A stretch of DNA of 64,000 bases from Treponema sp. (GTDB lineage Bacteria; Spirochaetota; Spirochaetia; Treponematales; Treponemataceae). The DNA is taken from contig JAEDED010000007.1 in the NCBI GenBank assembly GCA_016293495.1, forward strand, positions 38,600-102,599, given 5' to 3'. The notes beneath the pieces are model-generated. The model worked only from the letters and a program-made list of their open reading frames with translations, did no database searches and was not told the DNA's origin. This document shows positions 34,093-41,603 of this stretch, piece after piece. The position numbers and the translations under genes are program-made. Position 1 is the first letter of the stretch. Each line of letters begins with the position of its first letter.

Positions 34093-35067
34093 ATGGATTC
34101 AAAAACATCAGAAAAAGTTCGCGCAGGCAGAAACCGCACAATCACATTATCGCAGGAAGAAATTCCAGAACTTAAAAAACAAATTCTAACATTTGAACAG
34201 CTTAAGCGCCTTGCAAATTCCTCTGACTCAAAAATTGAATTCAAATCAATCGAAAACAAAACACTTAACTGCGATCTTCTCGAAGTTTTTAAATTCCTTC
34301 CTGACGAATTTGCAGATCTCATCATAATCGATCCGCCTTACAATCTTACAAAGAATTTCAACGGAACAAAATTCAACGCCCGCTCTGATGAAAGGTACGA
34401 CGAATATCTTGCAACGTGGTTCCCTGAAGTGTGCAGAAAATTAAAACCATCAGGCTCGCTTTACATCTGCGGCGATTGGAAGTGCACCTCAAGTCTTCAG
34501 CGTGCGGTAGAAAAAGAACTTACTATTCTAAACCGCATCACCTGGCAGCGAGAAAAAGGCCGCGGTGCAAAATCAAACTGGAAAAATGGAATGGAAGACA
34601 TCTGGTACGCAGTCAAAAATCCTGACGACTACTATTTTGATGTTGAAGCTGTAAAAATTAAACGAAAAGTTATTGCCCCGTACAAAGTTGACGGTAAACC
34701 AAAAGACTGGCAAGAAAGCGAAGAAGGAAATTTCAGACTGACATATCCTTCAAATTTCTGGGACGACATTTCAATTCCGTTCTGGTCAATGCCCGAAAAC
34801 ACAGACCATCCGACTCAGAAACCAGAAAAGCTTTACGCAAAACTAATACTCGCGTCGTCTAAAGAAAACGACATCGTATTCGATCCTTTCCTCGGCAGCG
34901 GAACCGCAAGCGTAACGGCAAAGAAACTCGGCCGCCGCTTTGTCGGAATCGAGCTCAACGAGGAATATTCCCTTCTGGCACAGAAACGCCTGAATAAAGC
35001 TGATGAGGACAAGACAATCCAGGGTTATTCAGACGGCGTTTTCTGGGAACGAAATGCGAAAAATTAA
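34093..35067 (+). CDS. Orphan DNA adenine/cytosine-N4 methyltransferase
   Basis: A 324-residue SAM-dependent amino-methyltransferase of the DPPY class. Catalytic motif IV is IIDPPYN (about residue 76). The SAM motif I is FDPFLGSGTASVTAKKLGRRFVGIE, near the C-terminus. The order IV then I is the beta-class order of HinfI/RsrI-like enzymes. No restriction endonuclease gene is adjacent, so it is an orphan, perhaps an epigenetic regulator or a remnant of a restriction system. No ribosome-binding site is seen; TATAAT is six bases upstream, abutting an IS982 end. Confidence 0.87.
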   Translation: MDSKTSEKVRAGRNRTITLSQEEIPELKKQILTFEQLKRLANSSDSKIEFKSIENKTLNCDLLEVFKFLPDEFADLIIIDPPYNLTKNFNGTKFNARSDERYDEYLATWFPEVCRKLKPSGSLYICGDWKCTSSLQRAVEKELTILNRITWQREKGRGAKSNWKNGMEDIWYAVKNPDDYYFDVEAVKIKRKVIAPYKVDGKPKDWQESEEGNFRLTYPSNFWDDISIPFWSMPENTDHPTQKPEKLYAKLILASSKENDIVFDPFLGSGTASVTAKKLGRRFVGIELNEEYSLLAQKRLNKADEDKTIQGYSDGVFWERNAKN

Positions 35068-35142
35068 TCGTACTTTATTGTAGATTTGAACAAAGAAATG
35101 TTCAAATTCCTTCAAAATTCCCCCAAATTTTCAAAATTCTCC

Positions 35143-35170
35143 TTGACGGAAATCAATCAACGGGTATATA
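35143..35170 (+). promoter_or_regulatory. Promoter of the isomerase operon
   Basis: TTGACG (35143-35148), 16 bases, TATATA (35165-35170). It is followed within ten bases by the shared operator, the same geometry as at xylB. Confidence 0.7.
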
Positions 35171-35179
35171 TTAAAGGTG

Positions 35180-35195
35180 TCGTGCACGAGCACGA
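35180..35195 (+). promoter_or_regulatory. Probable LacI-type operator of the isomerase operon
   Basis: TCGTGCACGAGCACGA, a 6-bp inverted repeat around ACGA. Fifteen of its bases (35181-35195) are identical to the xylB site at 16658, and it shares TGCACGAGCA with the hairpin before the lacI-type gene. Confidence 0.7.
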
Positions 35196-35227
35196 AAACA
35201 ACTTGATTTAATGCATAGGAGCATTTT

Positions 35228-35881
35228 ATGAAAATCAAATCGGTGTTTTCTCATGCTTTTAAAAAGTATGGAAAGGTACTCAACGGTTACGATGTAACTG
35301 ACCTTTTGAAAAAGTTGGAAGAAACAACAAAGAAACCTGACAATGCTGTTATTTACGAACCAGGCGATGCAGGTCTTGAAGCTCTTCCTGTAGCTAAAGA
35401 ATTCAGTGATAACGCTTACGGTGGAATGCCAATTCAGGTTGGTTATTGTAACGGTAATAACACTAAATTGAACTGTCTCGAATGGCACCGTGGTTCAGAA
35501 TTGAACATTCCTGCAAACGACATGGTTCTTCTGCTTGCTCCATTGCAGGCTGTTAAAAACGGCAAACTTGATACAAGCCTTGTTGAAGCTTTCTATGCTC
35601 CAAAGGGAACTGTAGTTGAAGTTTACGAAACTACTCTTCACTACGCACCATGTAATGCTGTTAAAGACGGCGTTGTTTCTAAGGAAGGATTCCGCGTAAT
35701 CATCGTACTTCCTAAAGATACAAACACAGAAAAGCCATCTATCAAAGAAATCGACTTTGAAGACAAGCTTCTCTGGGCACGCAACAAATGGCTCATCGCA
35801 CATCCAGATTCATCAGAAGCAAAAGCTGGTGCTTTCGTTGGCTTGAACGGTGTAAACATCGATCTTGCAAAAAACAAATAA
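35228..35881 (+). CDS. DUF4867-like protein of a sugar-isomerase operon
   Basis: A 217-residue soluble protein that I recognise as similar to DUF4867 proteins, often found beside fucose/arabinose-type isomerases; its reaction is unknown. Features are a beta-rich middle (GGMPIQVGYCNGNNTKLNCLEWHRGSE-like, with conserved H and E) and VEVYETTLHYAPC, which suggest a cupin-like sugar-binding fold. AGGAG lies before the ATG. It is the first gene after the shared operator and is followed after 83 bases by the isomerase with the same ribosome-binding site. A role in aldose/ketose handling, perhaps mutarotation or isomerisation, is inferred. Confidence 0.6.
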   Translation: MKIKSVFSHAFKKYGKVLNGYDVTDLLKKLEETTKKPDNAVIYEPGDAGLEALPVAKEFSDNAYGGMPIQVGYCNGNNTKLNCLEWHRGSELNIPANDMVLLLAPLQAVKNGKLDTSLVEAFYAPKGTVVEVYETTLHYAPCNAVKDGVVSKEGFRVIIVLPKDTNTEKPSIKEIDFEDKLLWARNKWLIAHPDSSEAKAGAFVGLNGVNIDLAKNK

Positions 35882-35964
35882 TCAATAAAAACAATTCCGG
35901 AACCTTTAGATTCCGCCAAAACAATAATTTATTCGCAGACCGCGAAAAAACATAGGAGAATAAT

Positions 35965-37455
35965 ATGAATAAACCAAAGATTAAAATTGGTATCGTTGCT
36001 GTTAGCCGTGACTGTTTCCCAGAAACACTTTCTGTAAACAGAAGAAAGGCTTTGGTAGAAGCTTACACAAAAAAATATGGTGCAGATGAAATTTATGAAT
36101 GCCCTATTTGTATCGTAGAAAGCGAAATCCACATGGTTCAGGCTCTCGAAGACATCAAGAAAGCTGGATGTAACGCACTTTGTGTTTACCTCGGAAACTT
36201 CGGTCCAGAAATTGCTGAAACATTGCTTGCTAAACACTTTGAAGGTCCTAAGATGTTCTGTGCAGCTGCAGAAGAAACATCTAAAGACGGTGGATTGGTT
36301 CAGGGTCGAGGGGACGCTTACTGTGGTATGCTCAACGCTTCTTACAACCTTAAACTCCGCAACATCAAAGCTTACATCCCTGAATATCCAGTAGGAACAG
36401 CTGAACAGTGTGCAGACATGATTCACGAATTTGCACCTATCGCAAAAGCTATTTACGCTTTGAATCACTTGAAGATTATTTCTTTCGGACCACGTCCATT
36501 GAACTTCCTTGCTTGTAACGCTCCTATCAAACAGCTTTACAACCTCGGTGTTGAAATTGAAGAAAACTCAGAACTTGACCTTTTCGAATCATTCAACAAA
36601 CACGCTGGCGATGCTCGTATTAAAGACGTTGCAGCTGACATGGCTAAAGAACTCGGTGCAGGAAACAAAAAACCTGAAGTTCTTGAAAAACTCGCACAGT
36701 ACGAAATCACACTCCTTGACTGGATCGAAGCTCACAAAGGCTACCGTGAATTCGTTGCAATTGCAGGCAAATGTTGGCCAGCATTCCAGACACAGTTTGG
36801 ATTCGTTCCTTGTTATGTAAACTCACGTCTTACAGCAAGAGGTATTCCAGTATCTTGTGAAGTAGATATCTACGGATGTCTCTCTGAATTCATCGGTACA
36901 GTAGTTTCTAATGATACAGTAACACTCCTCGACATCAACAACACAGTTCCACAGGATATCTATGATGAAGACATCAAAGGTAAACATGGTACTTACACAA
37001 TCAAAGATACATTCATGGGCTTCCACTGTGGTAACACAGCATCTTCTAAACTTTCATTCTGCGAAATGAAATACCAGATGATCATGGCTCGTAGCCTTCC
37101 AATCGAAGTAACAAACGGTACACTCGAAGGTGACATCGTTCCTGGTGACATCACATTCTTCCGTCTCCAGTCTACAGCAGATGCTAAGCTCCGTGCTTAC
37201 ATCGCTCACGGTGAAGTTCTTCCAGTTGCTACTCGTTCATTCGGTGGTATCGGTATCTTTGCTATCCCAGAAATGGGACGTTTCTACCGCCACGTACTTA
37301 TCGAAGGAAATTACCCACACCACGGTGCTGTAGCATTCGGTCACTGGGGAAAAGCCCTCTACGAAGTATTCAAATACGTAGGCGTACCAGTTGAAGAAAT
37401 TGGTTACAACCAGCCAGCAGGAGTTCGCTACCCTACTGAAAATCCATTTGCATAA
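35965..37455 (+). CDS. L-fucose/L-arabinose isomerase-family protein
   Basis: A 496-residue protein of the fucose/arabinose isomerase superfamily, which interconverts aldoses and ketoses with Mn2+. Visible are the N-terminal sugar-binding domain (IGIVAVSRDCFPETL), FGPRPLNFLACNAPIKQLYNLGVEIEE, the central CWPAFQTQFGFVPCYVNSRLTARGIPVSCEVDIYG segment with likely metal-ligand Glu/Asp, and the C-terminal histidines in NYPHHGAVAFGHWG. With the xylulokinase-type kinase under the same operator it would supply a phosphorylated ketopentose or deoxyketose. Substrates such as D-arabinose, L-fucose or D-ribose analogues cannot be separated by eye. Confidence 0.8.
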   Translation: MNKPKIKIGIVAVSRDCFPETLSVNRRKALVEAYTKKYGADEIYECPICIVESEIHMVQALEDIKKAGCNALCVYLGNFGPEIAETLLAKHFEGPKMFCAAAEETSKDGGLVQGRGDAYCGMLNASYNLKLRNIKAYIPEYPVGTAEQCADMIHEFAPIAKAIYALNHLKIISFGPRPLNFLACNAPIKQLYNLGVEIEENSELDLFESFNKHAGDARIKDVAADMAKELGAGNKKPEVLEKLAQYEITLLDWIEAHKGYREFVAIAGKCWPAFQTQFGFVPCYVNSRLTARGIPVSCEVDIYGCLSEFIGTVVSNDTVTLLDINNTVPQDIYDEDIKGKHGTYTIKDTFMGFHCGNTASSKLSFCEMKYQMIMARSLPIEVTNGTLEGDIVPGDITFFRLQSTADAKLRAYIAHGEVLPVATRSFGGIGIFAIPEMGRFYRHVLIEGNYPHHGAVAFGHWGKALYEVFKYVGVPVEEIGYNQPAGVRYPTENPFA

Positions 37456-37604
37456 ACAGATACGGTTTGCAGGGGTTTACCGTGATTTGTAAAAGAATCC
37501 GGTAACGAACGCAGGTTCTTTTCATAATTTACTTCTGCGATTATGGCCCGCGGAAGTAAATATTATGACAGAATCAGGTTGTAATTAGTATTTTGATATT
37601 ATGT

Positions 37605-37754
37605 GACAGGGAATAAATCAGTTAAGCTGAATTTTATTTTCTGCCGTCTGCAGATTTGCGTTATGCAACTGCAGAAAAAGCCAGAAGGAATAGTGCAATT
37701 CTTCTGACTGACAAACACAGATCCGGCTGCACGAGCAGCCGGATTCTTTTTTTT
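37605..37754 (+). ncRNA. Candidate structured leader or small RNA ahead of lacI
   Basis: Four stem-loops in a row lie in the gap 37456-37766. (1) AATAAA/TTTATT extended by short pairs, 37605-37648. (2) CTGCAG..TTGC-GTTAT-GCAA-CTGCAG, 37648-37674. (3) A 9-bp bulged stem, 37682-37706. (4) A perfect 10-bp GC-rich hairpin with ACGA loop, 37721-37744, followed by a T run. The last ends 12 bases before the lacI-type ATG. It could be an attenuator leader or an independent RNA. No known riboswitch motif is recognised. Confidence 0.4.
37721..37754 (+). terminator. Terminator hairpin containing the operator core
   Basis: A 10-bp perfect stem (37721-37730 with 37735-37744) with loop ACGA, followed by TCTTTTTTTT. 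Its tip carries TGCACGAGCA, the core of the operators at 16658 and 35180. Confidence 0.85.
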
Positions 37755-37766
37755 CCATTAAAAATT

Positions 37767-38795
37767 ATGAATGTAACAATTAAAGACATTGCAGCGGCAG
37801 CCGGCGTTTCTCGCGGCACAGTAGACCGTGTTCTTCACAACAGAAGCGGAGTTAATCCGGAAGTAGCAAAAAAAGTAAGAGATATTGCAGACCAGTTAGG
37901 CTTTATTCCTAACAAGGCCGGTAAAATCCTCGCTGCAAGAAAACAGAAACTCAGATTCGCATATCTTTTGCCTGCAAGTGCACGCCCTTTCTTTGATGAA
38001 GTTTTAAAAGGTGTTTATCGTGCCGAAAAAGAACTTGCAGATTACGGAATTACCGTTGATATTAAATACTTAAAAGACTTCAATACAGAAACTCATATTT
38101 CAGAAATCAATAAAATCGCAGAAGAAGGCTATTCAGGTCTTTGTATAACTTCACTTGATACACCGGAGGTTCAGCTTGCAATCCATAAGCTTGTTGAAGA
38201 AGGAATCCCGGTTGTAAGCGTAAACACAGACGTTCCGGACTCCGGAAGAATCTGCTATGTAGGAACTGATTATCTTCGCGCAGGCAAAACTGCTGCAGGA
38301 ATGCTCAATTTTACAACAGACAAATCTTTAAGCATTCTCATCGTAACCGGCTCTTACAACATCCGCGGTCATAAGGACCGTATCAAAGGCTTTACAGAAG
38401 GTCTTGTAAACCATAACGTTAACTTTACCATTGCAAAAACAATCGAAGCTCAAGATGATGATGACTGTGCATACCAGAAGGTAAAAGAAGTAATCACTTC
38501 AAAACCAGAAGTAAACTGTATTTTTATTGCAGGTGCTGGATGTGCCGGTGTCTGCCGCGCTACAGAGGAACTTGGACGCAAAGACATTCATGTAGTTGCC
38601 TTTGATGAAGTTCCGGTAATCAAGGAATTTCTTCACTCAGGGCAGCTCCACTTTACCATTGGTCAGGAACCTGAACTTCAGGGCTACATGGGAATCCAGC
38701 GCCTTTTCTCATGGCTTATGGAAGAAGGAAAACGTTCAGTCTCAGATTACATCACTCAGACAATCATAAAAATTCAGGAAAATATAGCGGAATAA
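37767..38795 (+). CDS. LacI-family transcriptional regulator
   Basis: A 342-residue LacI/GalR regulator. The N-terminal helix-turn-helix is TIKDIAAAAGVSRGTVDRVLHNRSG with a hinge helix near residue 50. The rest is a periplasmic-binding-protein-like sugar domain (FAYLLPASARPFFDEVLKGV; DVPDSGRICYVGTDYLRAGKTA; HVVAFDE). It lies just downstream of the isomerase operon, and the candidate operator occurs at that operon, at xylB and ahead of this gene, so it is the likely regulator of all three. The ATG at 37767 has no ribosome-binding site. Its ligand is probably a pentose, deoxyhexose or phosphate of one. Confidence 0.88.
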   Translation: MNVTIKDIAAAAGVSRGTVDRVLHNRSGVNPEVAKKVRDIADQLGFIPNKAGKILAARKQKLRFAYLLPASARPFFDEVLKGVYRAEKELADYGITVDIKYLKDFNTETHISEINKIAEEGYSGLCITSLDTPEVQLAIHKLVEEGIPVVSVNTDVPDSGRICYVGTDYLRAGKTAAGMLNFTTDKSLSILIVTGSYNIRGHKDRIKGFTEGLVNHNVNFTIAKTIEAQDDDDCAYQKVKEVITSKPEVNCIFIAGAGCAGVCRATEELGRKDIHVVAFDEVPVIKEFLHSGQLHFTIGQEPELQGYMGIQRLFSWLMEEGKRSVSDYITQTIIKIQENIAE

Positions 38796-38820
38796 GCCAT
38801 ATTCCTATATAATACATTTT

Positions 38821-39591
38821 ATGAAAAATAAGTTGAACAAAGAGCTGGCCGTTTGCGGATTTTCAGCAGTAAAAACACTCGAAAAAAATAACCCCGAAAA
38901 AATCAGACGACTCTATTTTACACAGGAACGTGCTCCATTATTCGGAGGCTTATGCAAAGCTCTTTCAAAACGCAAAGCACCATACAACGTCGTAGAACCA
39001 AGAGAACTTGAAAAACTCTCAGGAAGTATTCACCATCAGGGCGTAGTTGCAATGATCGATGAACCGCACGTTGCTGAACTTTCCCCAGAAATCCTTAACT
39101 CAATCATATCTAAAAAAGAACATACAATTCTTCTTGACCGTGTAGGTAACGCAAACAACCTCGGAGCAATCGTAAGAAGCTGTGCCTTCTTCGGCATCAA
39201 AAACATCATCATTCCTGATGACGAGGCTCAGTCTTCAATTACAACAAGCTCTTACCGCGTAGCAGAAGGCGGAATGGAATTTGTAAACATTTATTCAACC
39301 GGCTCAATCCTCAAGCTTTTAAAATCAGTAGAAGGAAAAATGGTACGCGTCGGAACCGATTTAAGTGCAAGAAAAAATGTTTCCGAAATTCACAATTTTG
39401 CTGCGTCTAAACCCGCTTTAATTATTCTCGGAAATGAAGAAAACGGCATTTCTGATGCAGTAAGAAAAAGCTGTGACGAACTTGTAATAATTCCATTCTT
39501 CGGAATGAAAACCGGAAAAGCATCACCTGTAGAAAGCCTGAATGTTGCTCAGGCCGCATCAATCATTCTGTACGAATTAAGAAATAAATAA
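38821..39591 (+). CDS. TrmH/SpoU-family RNA 2'-O-methyltransferase
   Basis: A 256-residue SPOUT methyltransferase with an N-terminal RNA-binding substrate domain and the SpoU signatures LLDRVGNANNLGAIVRSCAFFG, LGNEENGIS and VESLNVAQAASIILYEL. Such enzymes methylate ribose in rRNA or tRNA; the target is not predictable here. TATAAT lies seven bases before the ATG with no ribosome-binding site, so it may be leaderless and independent of the lacI gene 25 bases upstream. It is followed after 29 bases by the YfcE-type gene. Confidence 0.88.
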   Translation: MKNKLNKELAVCGFSAVKTLEKNNPEKIRRLYFTQERAPLFGGLCKALSKRKAPYNVVEPRELEKLSGSIHHQGVVAMIDEPHVAELSPEILNSIISKKEHTILLDRVGNANNLGAIVRSCAFFGIKNIIIPDDEAQSSITTSSYRVAEGGMEFVNIYSTGSILKLLKSVEGKMVRVGTDLSARKNVSEIHNFAASKPALIILGNEENGISDAVRKSCDELVIIPFFGMKTGKASPVESLNVAQAASIILYELRNK

Positions 39592-39620
39592 AAAAGTATT
39601 ATCAAAAAAAGGTGGGGAAA

Positions 39621-40166
39621 ATGAAATACTTAATCGCGTCAGACATTCACGGGTCTTTTAGTGCCTGCTCAAAATTAATAGAGCAGTTTGAATCTCTTCA
39701 GTGCGACTTTATTGTTCTGCTTGGAGATATTCTTTATCACGGTCCGAGAAATCCGCTTCCTGAAGGTCATGATCCGCAGAAGGTTGCAGAACTTCTTAAC
39801 AGACACTCAGATAAGATTATCGCATGCCGCGGAAACTGTGACGGCGAAGTTGATCAGATGGTATTGAATTTTCCAATCATGCAGGATTATTCATTTCTTC
39901 TTGATGACGGCACAAGAATTTTCTGCACCCACGGTCACCTTTATTCTCCAGAAGATGCAAAATTAAAATATGATTTTTATTTCTCAGGCCACACTCACAT
40001 TCAGGGACTTGAACGAAACAGCCACAACGCAATCGTCTGCAACCCAGGTTCTACATCTCTTCCCAAAGCTTCATCAAGCGCAGGCTTTGCAGTATACGAA
40101 GATAATTGCGTAACCCTGTACGACATTGACGGCACAAAGCTTAAAACAATGTCGTATCGCGAATAG
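39621..40166 (+). CDS. YfcE-type metallophosphoesterase
   Basis: A 181-residue calcineurin-like phosphodiesterase. Metal-binding motifs are SDIHGS (D-x-H), GDILYHG (GD), GNCDGE (GNCD), and the histidines CTHGH and SGHTH. This is the MJ0936/YfcE set used for bis-pNPP and other phosphodiester hydrolysis; the natural substrate is unknown. The ATG at 39621 follows AAGGTGGGG; a GTG at 39612 is possible. It ends at a bidirectional terminator. Confidence 0.88.
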   Translation: MKYLIASDIHGSFSACSKLIEQFESLQCDFIVLLGDILYHGPRNPLPEGHDPQKVAELLNRHSDKIIACRGNCDGEVDQMVLNFPIMQDYSFLLDDGTRIFCTHGHLYSPEDAKLKYDFYFSGHTHIQGLERNSHNAIVCNPGSTSLPKASSSAGFAVYEDNCVTLYDIDGTKLKTMSYRE

Positions 40167-40181
40167 ATTTTGATAACAAAA

Positions 40182-40218
40182 AATCCGGGCACTTTCAAAG
40201 AATCCCGGATTTTTTTTT
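40182..40218. terminator. Bidirectional terminator between yfcE-type and ompA-type genes
   Basis: An 8-bp stem, AATCCGGG (40182-40189) with CCCGGATT (40204-40211), flanked by A on the left and T on the right. Confidence 0.88.
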
Positions 40219-40253
40219 GTCTGATTTAATATCAAATTTTCTACACGTCTGTT

Positions 40254-41564
40254 CTAATTTAAAATCGTAATTTCTACACGGCGGTTTTTTGCCATTCCTT
40301 CTTTAGTGGAATTATCAGCAATCGGCTGCTCTGAACCTCTGCCCTTAATTACAAAACGCTCTGAACTGATTCCGCGTTTTACCATTTCGGTTGCGATAAC
40401 CTTTGCTCGTTCTTTTGAAAGTGCAAGTTCGCCCGTCGGGTTACCGGTGTGGGCTGTATGACCTTCGATTAAGAGCATCGAAGTTCCTGACGACTTAAGA
40501 ATCTCTGCGATTTTATCAAGCCTTTCTTTTTCTGAATCAAGAAGGTCTGCCCTGTCGCTTTTGAACTGAAGGTTCGGAATTGACAGTCTGATTCCGTTAC
40601 TGGTATTTTCTACGCTGACAATATCTGATTCAATCTTTTCATCGCTGATTCCGGTTACGCGCTGAATTGCGCCGTAAACTTCGTCGTCATTAACTGCAGG
40701 CTGATATTTTGTAAAGATGTTGATTGTTCCTTTTAATGCAATTTTATTTCCGTCTGAATATGTGTAAAGCTCATCAACTGTGTCGCGGATTACAATTGCC
40801 ATTCCTGTTTTTTTGCTTACATAAAGTGTGGCGCTGTTACTTCCCTGAGCTTCGACAAGAGTTTTATCTCCACCAAAATCAATGTAGCTTTTTGCACCAT
40901 AGCGGGTTGCCCACTTTGCGCTTAAGAGGAATACTTCTTCGCCGTTATAAATTTCGTCGCGAAGATATGTGTATTCAACGAGAATCGGAACTTTTGTAAA
41001 AATACCTTTATTCAATGGATCGACAGTGCGGACTGCCTTAGCCTTCCACTTGTCGCCTGGTTTGATTTTTTTTGCAGTGTAAGTAGGAAAACCTCTGAAG
41101 GTTGGGTATCCGTTATCCTCATACATTTCAAGAGAGCCTTCAGGTGTAATCCCAAAAGATGATGGAATTGAATCATCAAGGCTAGGAAAAACTTCTGCGT
41201 TTGCCCTTTTTGTTGCTTCGTAAACATAGAAGCTTCCTTCGTAATAACTTCCTTCATAAGAATCGTATTTTGAAGAAGGTGCTTCGGTATTTATGATTTG
41301 AGAACGGACTTCGCGGCTTACAAGACCTTTATATTTTCCGTTGTCGTAACGGCGGAGATCTGTGCGTTCAATGTAGTCATAACTTTTCCCTCCGTTGTAG
41401 GCGATGAACTGGCCGTCAGCAGGGTTTGATTTTTCCTCACCTGCGATCGCATTACCAGATGTATCAGGACTGTCTGGTATCTGGTCAACTTCACTGGCAA
41501 AGAGAATTCCCGACAAAGAAAATAATGAGAAAAAAACAAATGTAAAAAATAAAATCCGCTTCAT
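40254..41564 (-). CDS. OmpA-family outer-membrane protein
   Basis: A 436-residue exported protein with a signal peptide (MKRILFFTFVFFSLFSLSGILFA). The C-terminal 110 residues form an OmpA peptidoglycan-binding domain (LQFKSDRADLLDSEKERLDKIAEIL, LLIEGHTAHTG, LSKERAKVIATEMVKRGI, GRGSEQP, NRRVEITI). The N-terminal 300 residues have alternating beta pattern and lysine/aspartate-rich loops that I do not recognise. It would tether the outer membrane to peptidoglycan. GGAG before the ATG lies inside a stable hairpin, so translation may be controlled. Confidence 0.88.
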   Translation of the reverse strand: MKRILFFTFVFFSLFSLSGILFASEVDQIPDSPDTSGNAIAGEEKSNPADGQFIAYNGGKSYDYIERTDLRRYDNGKYKGLVSREVRSQIINTEAPSSKYDSYEGSYYEGSFYVYEATKRANAEVFPSLDDSIPSSFGITPEGSLEMYEDNGYPTFRGFPTYTAKKIKPGDKWKAKAVRTVDPLNKGIFTKVPILVEYTYLRDEIYNGEEVFLLSAKWATRYGAKSYIDFGGDKTLVEAQGSNSATLYVSKKTGMAIVIRDTVDELYTYSDGNKIALKGTINIFTKYQPAVNDDEVYGAIQRVTGISDEKIESDIVSVENTSNGIRLSIPNLQFKSDRADLLDSEKERLDKIAEILKSSGTSMLLIEGHTAHTGNPTGELALSKERAKVIATEMVKRGISSERFVIKGRGSEQPIADNSTKEGMAKNRRVEITILN

Positions 41565-41570
41565 ATAAAG

Positions 41571-41597
41571 AACTCCGTCACTTTAAGTTACGGAGTT
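41571..41597. promoter_or_regulatory. Hairpin masking the ompA-type ribosome-binding site
   Basis: AACTCCGT (41571-41578) pairs perfectly with ACGGAGTT (41590-41597), with further ACTT/AAGT pairing in the loop. On minus the GGAG used by the OmpA-type gene lies in the 3' arm, seven bases before its ATG. The same hairpin follows the MATE stop and may also terminate that transcript. Confidence 0.6.
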
Positions 41598-41603
41598 TTT
41601 TTT

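Noticed and set aside
34093..35067. Complete restriction-modification system
   Set aside because: Only the methyltransferase is present. Neither neighbour has endonuclease motifs, and the DUF4143 ATPase belongs to a different family.
16658..37744. Guanidine-II (mini-ykkC) riboswitches, because hairpins with ACGA loops occur at 16658, 35180 and 37721
   Set aside because: Guanidine-II needs two tandem ACGR hairpins near the ribosome-binding site. Each locus has only one, two lie exactly at the promoter start, and the genes are sugar-catabolic. A LacI-type operator explains the palindrome better.
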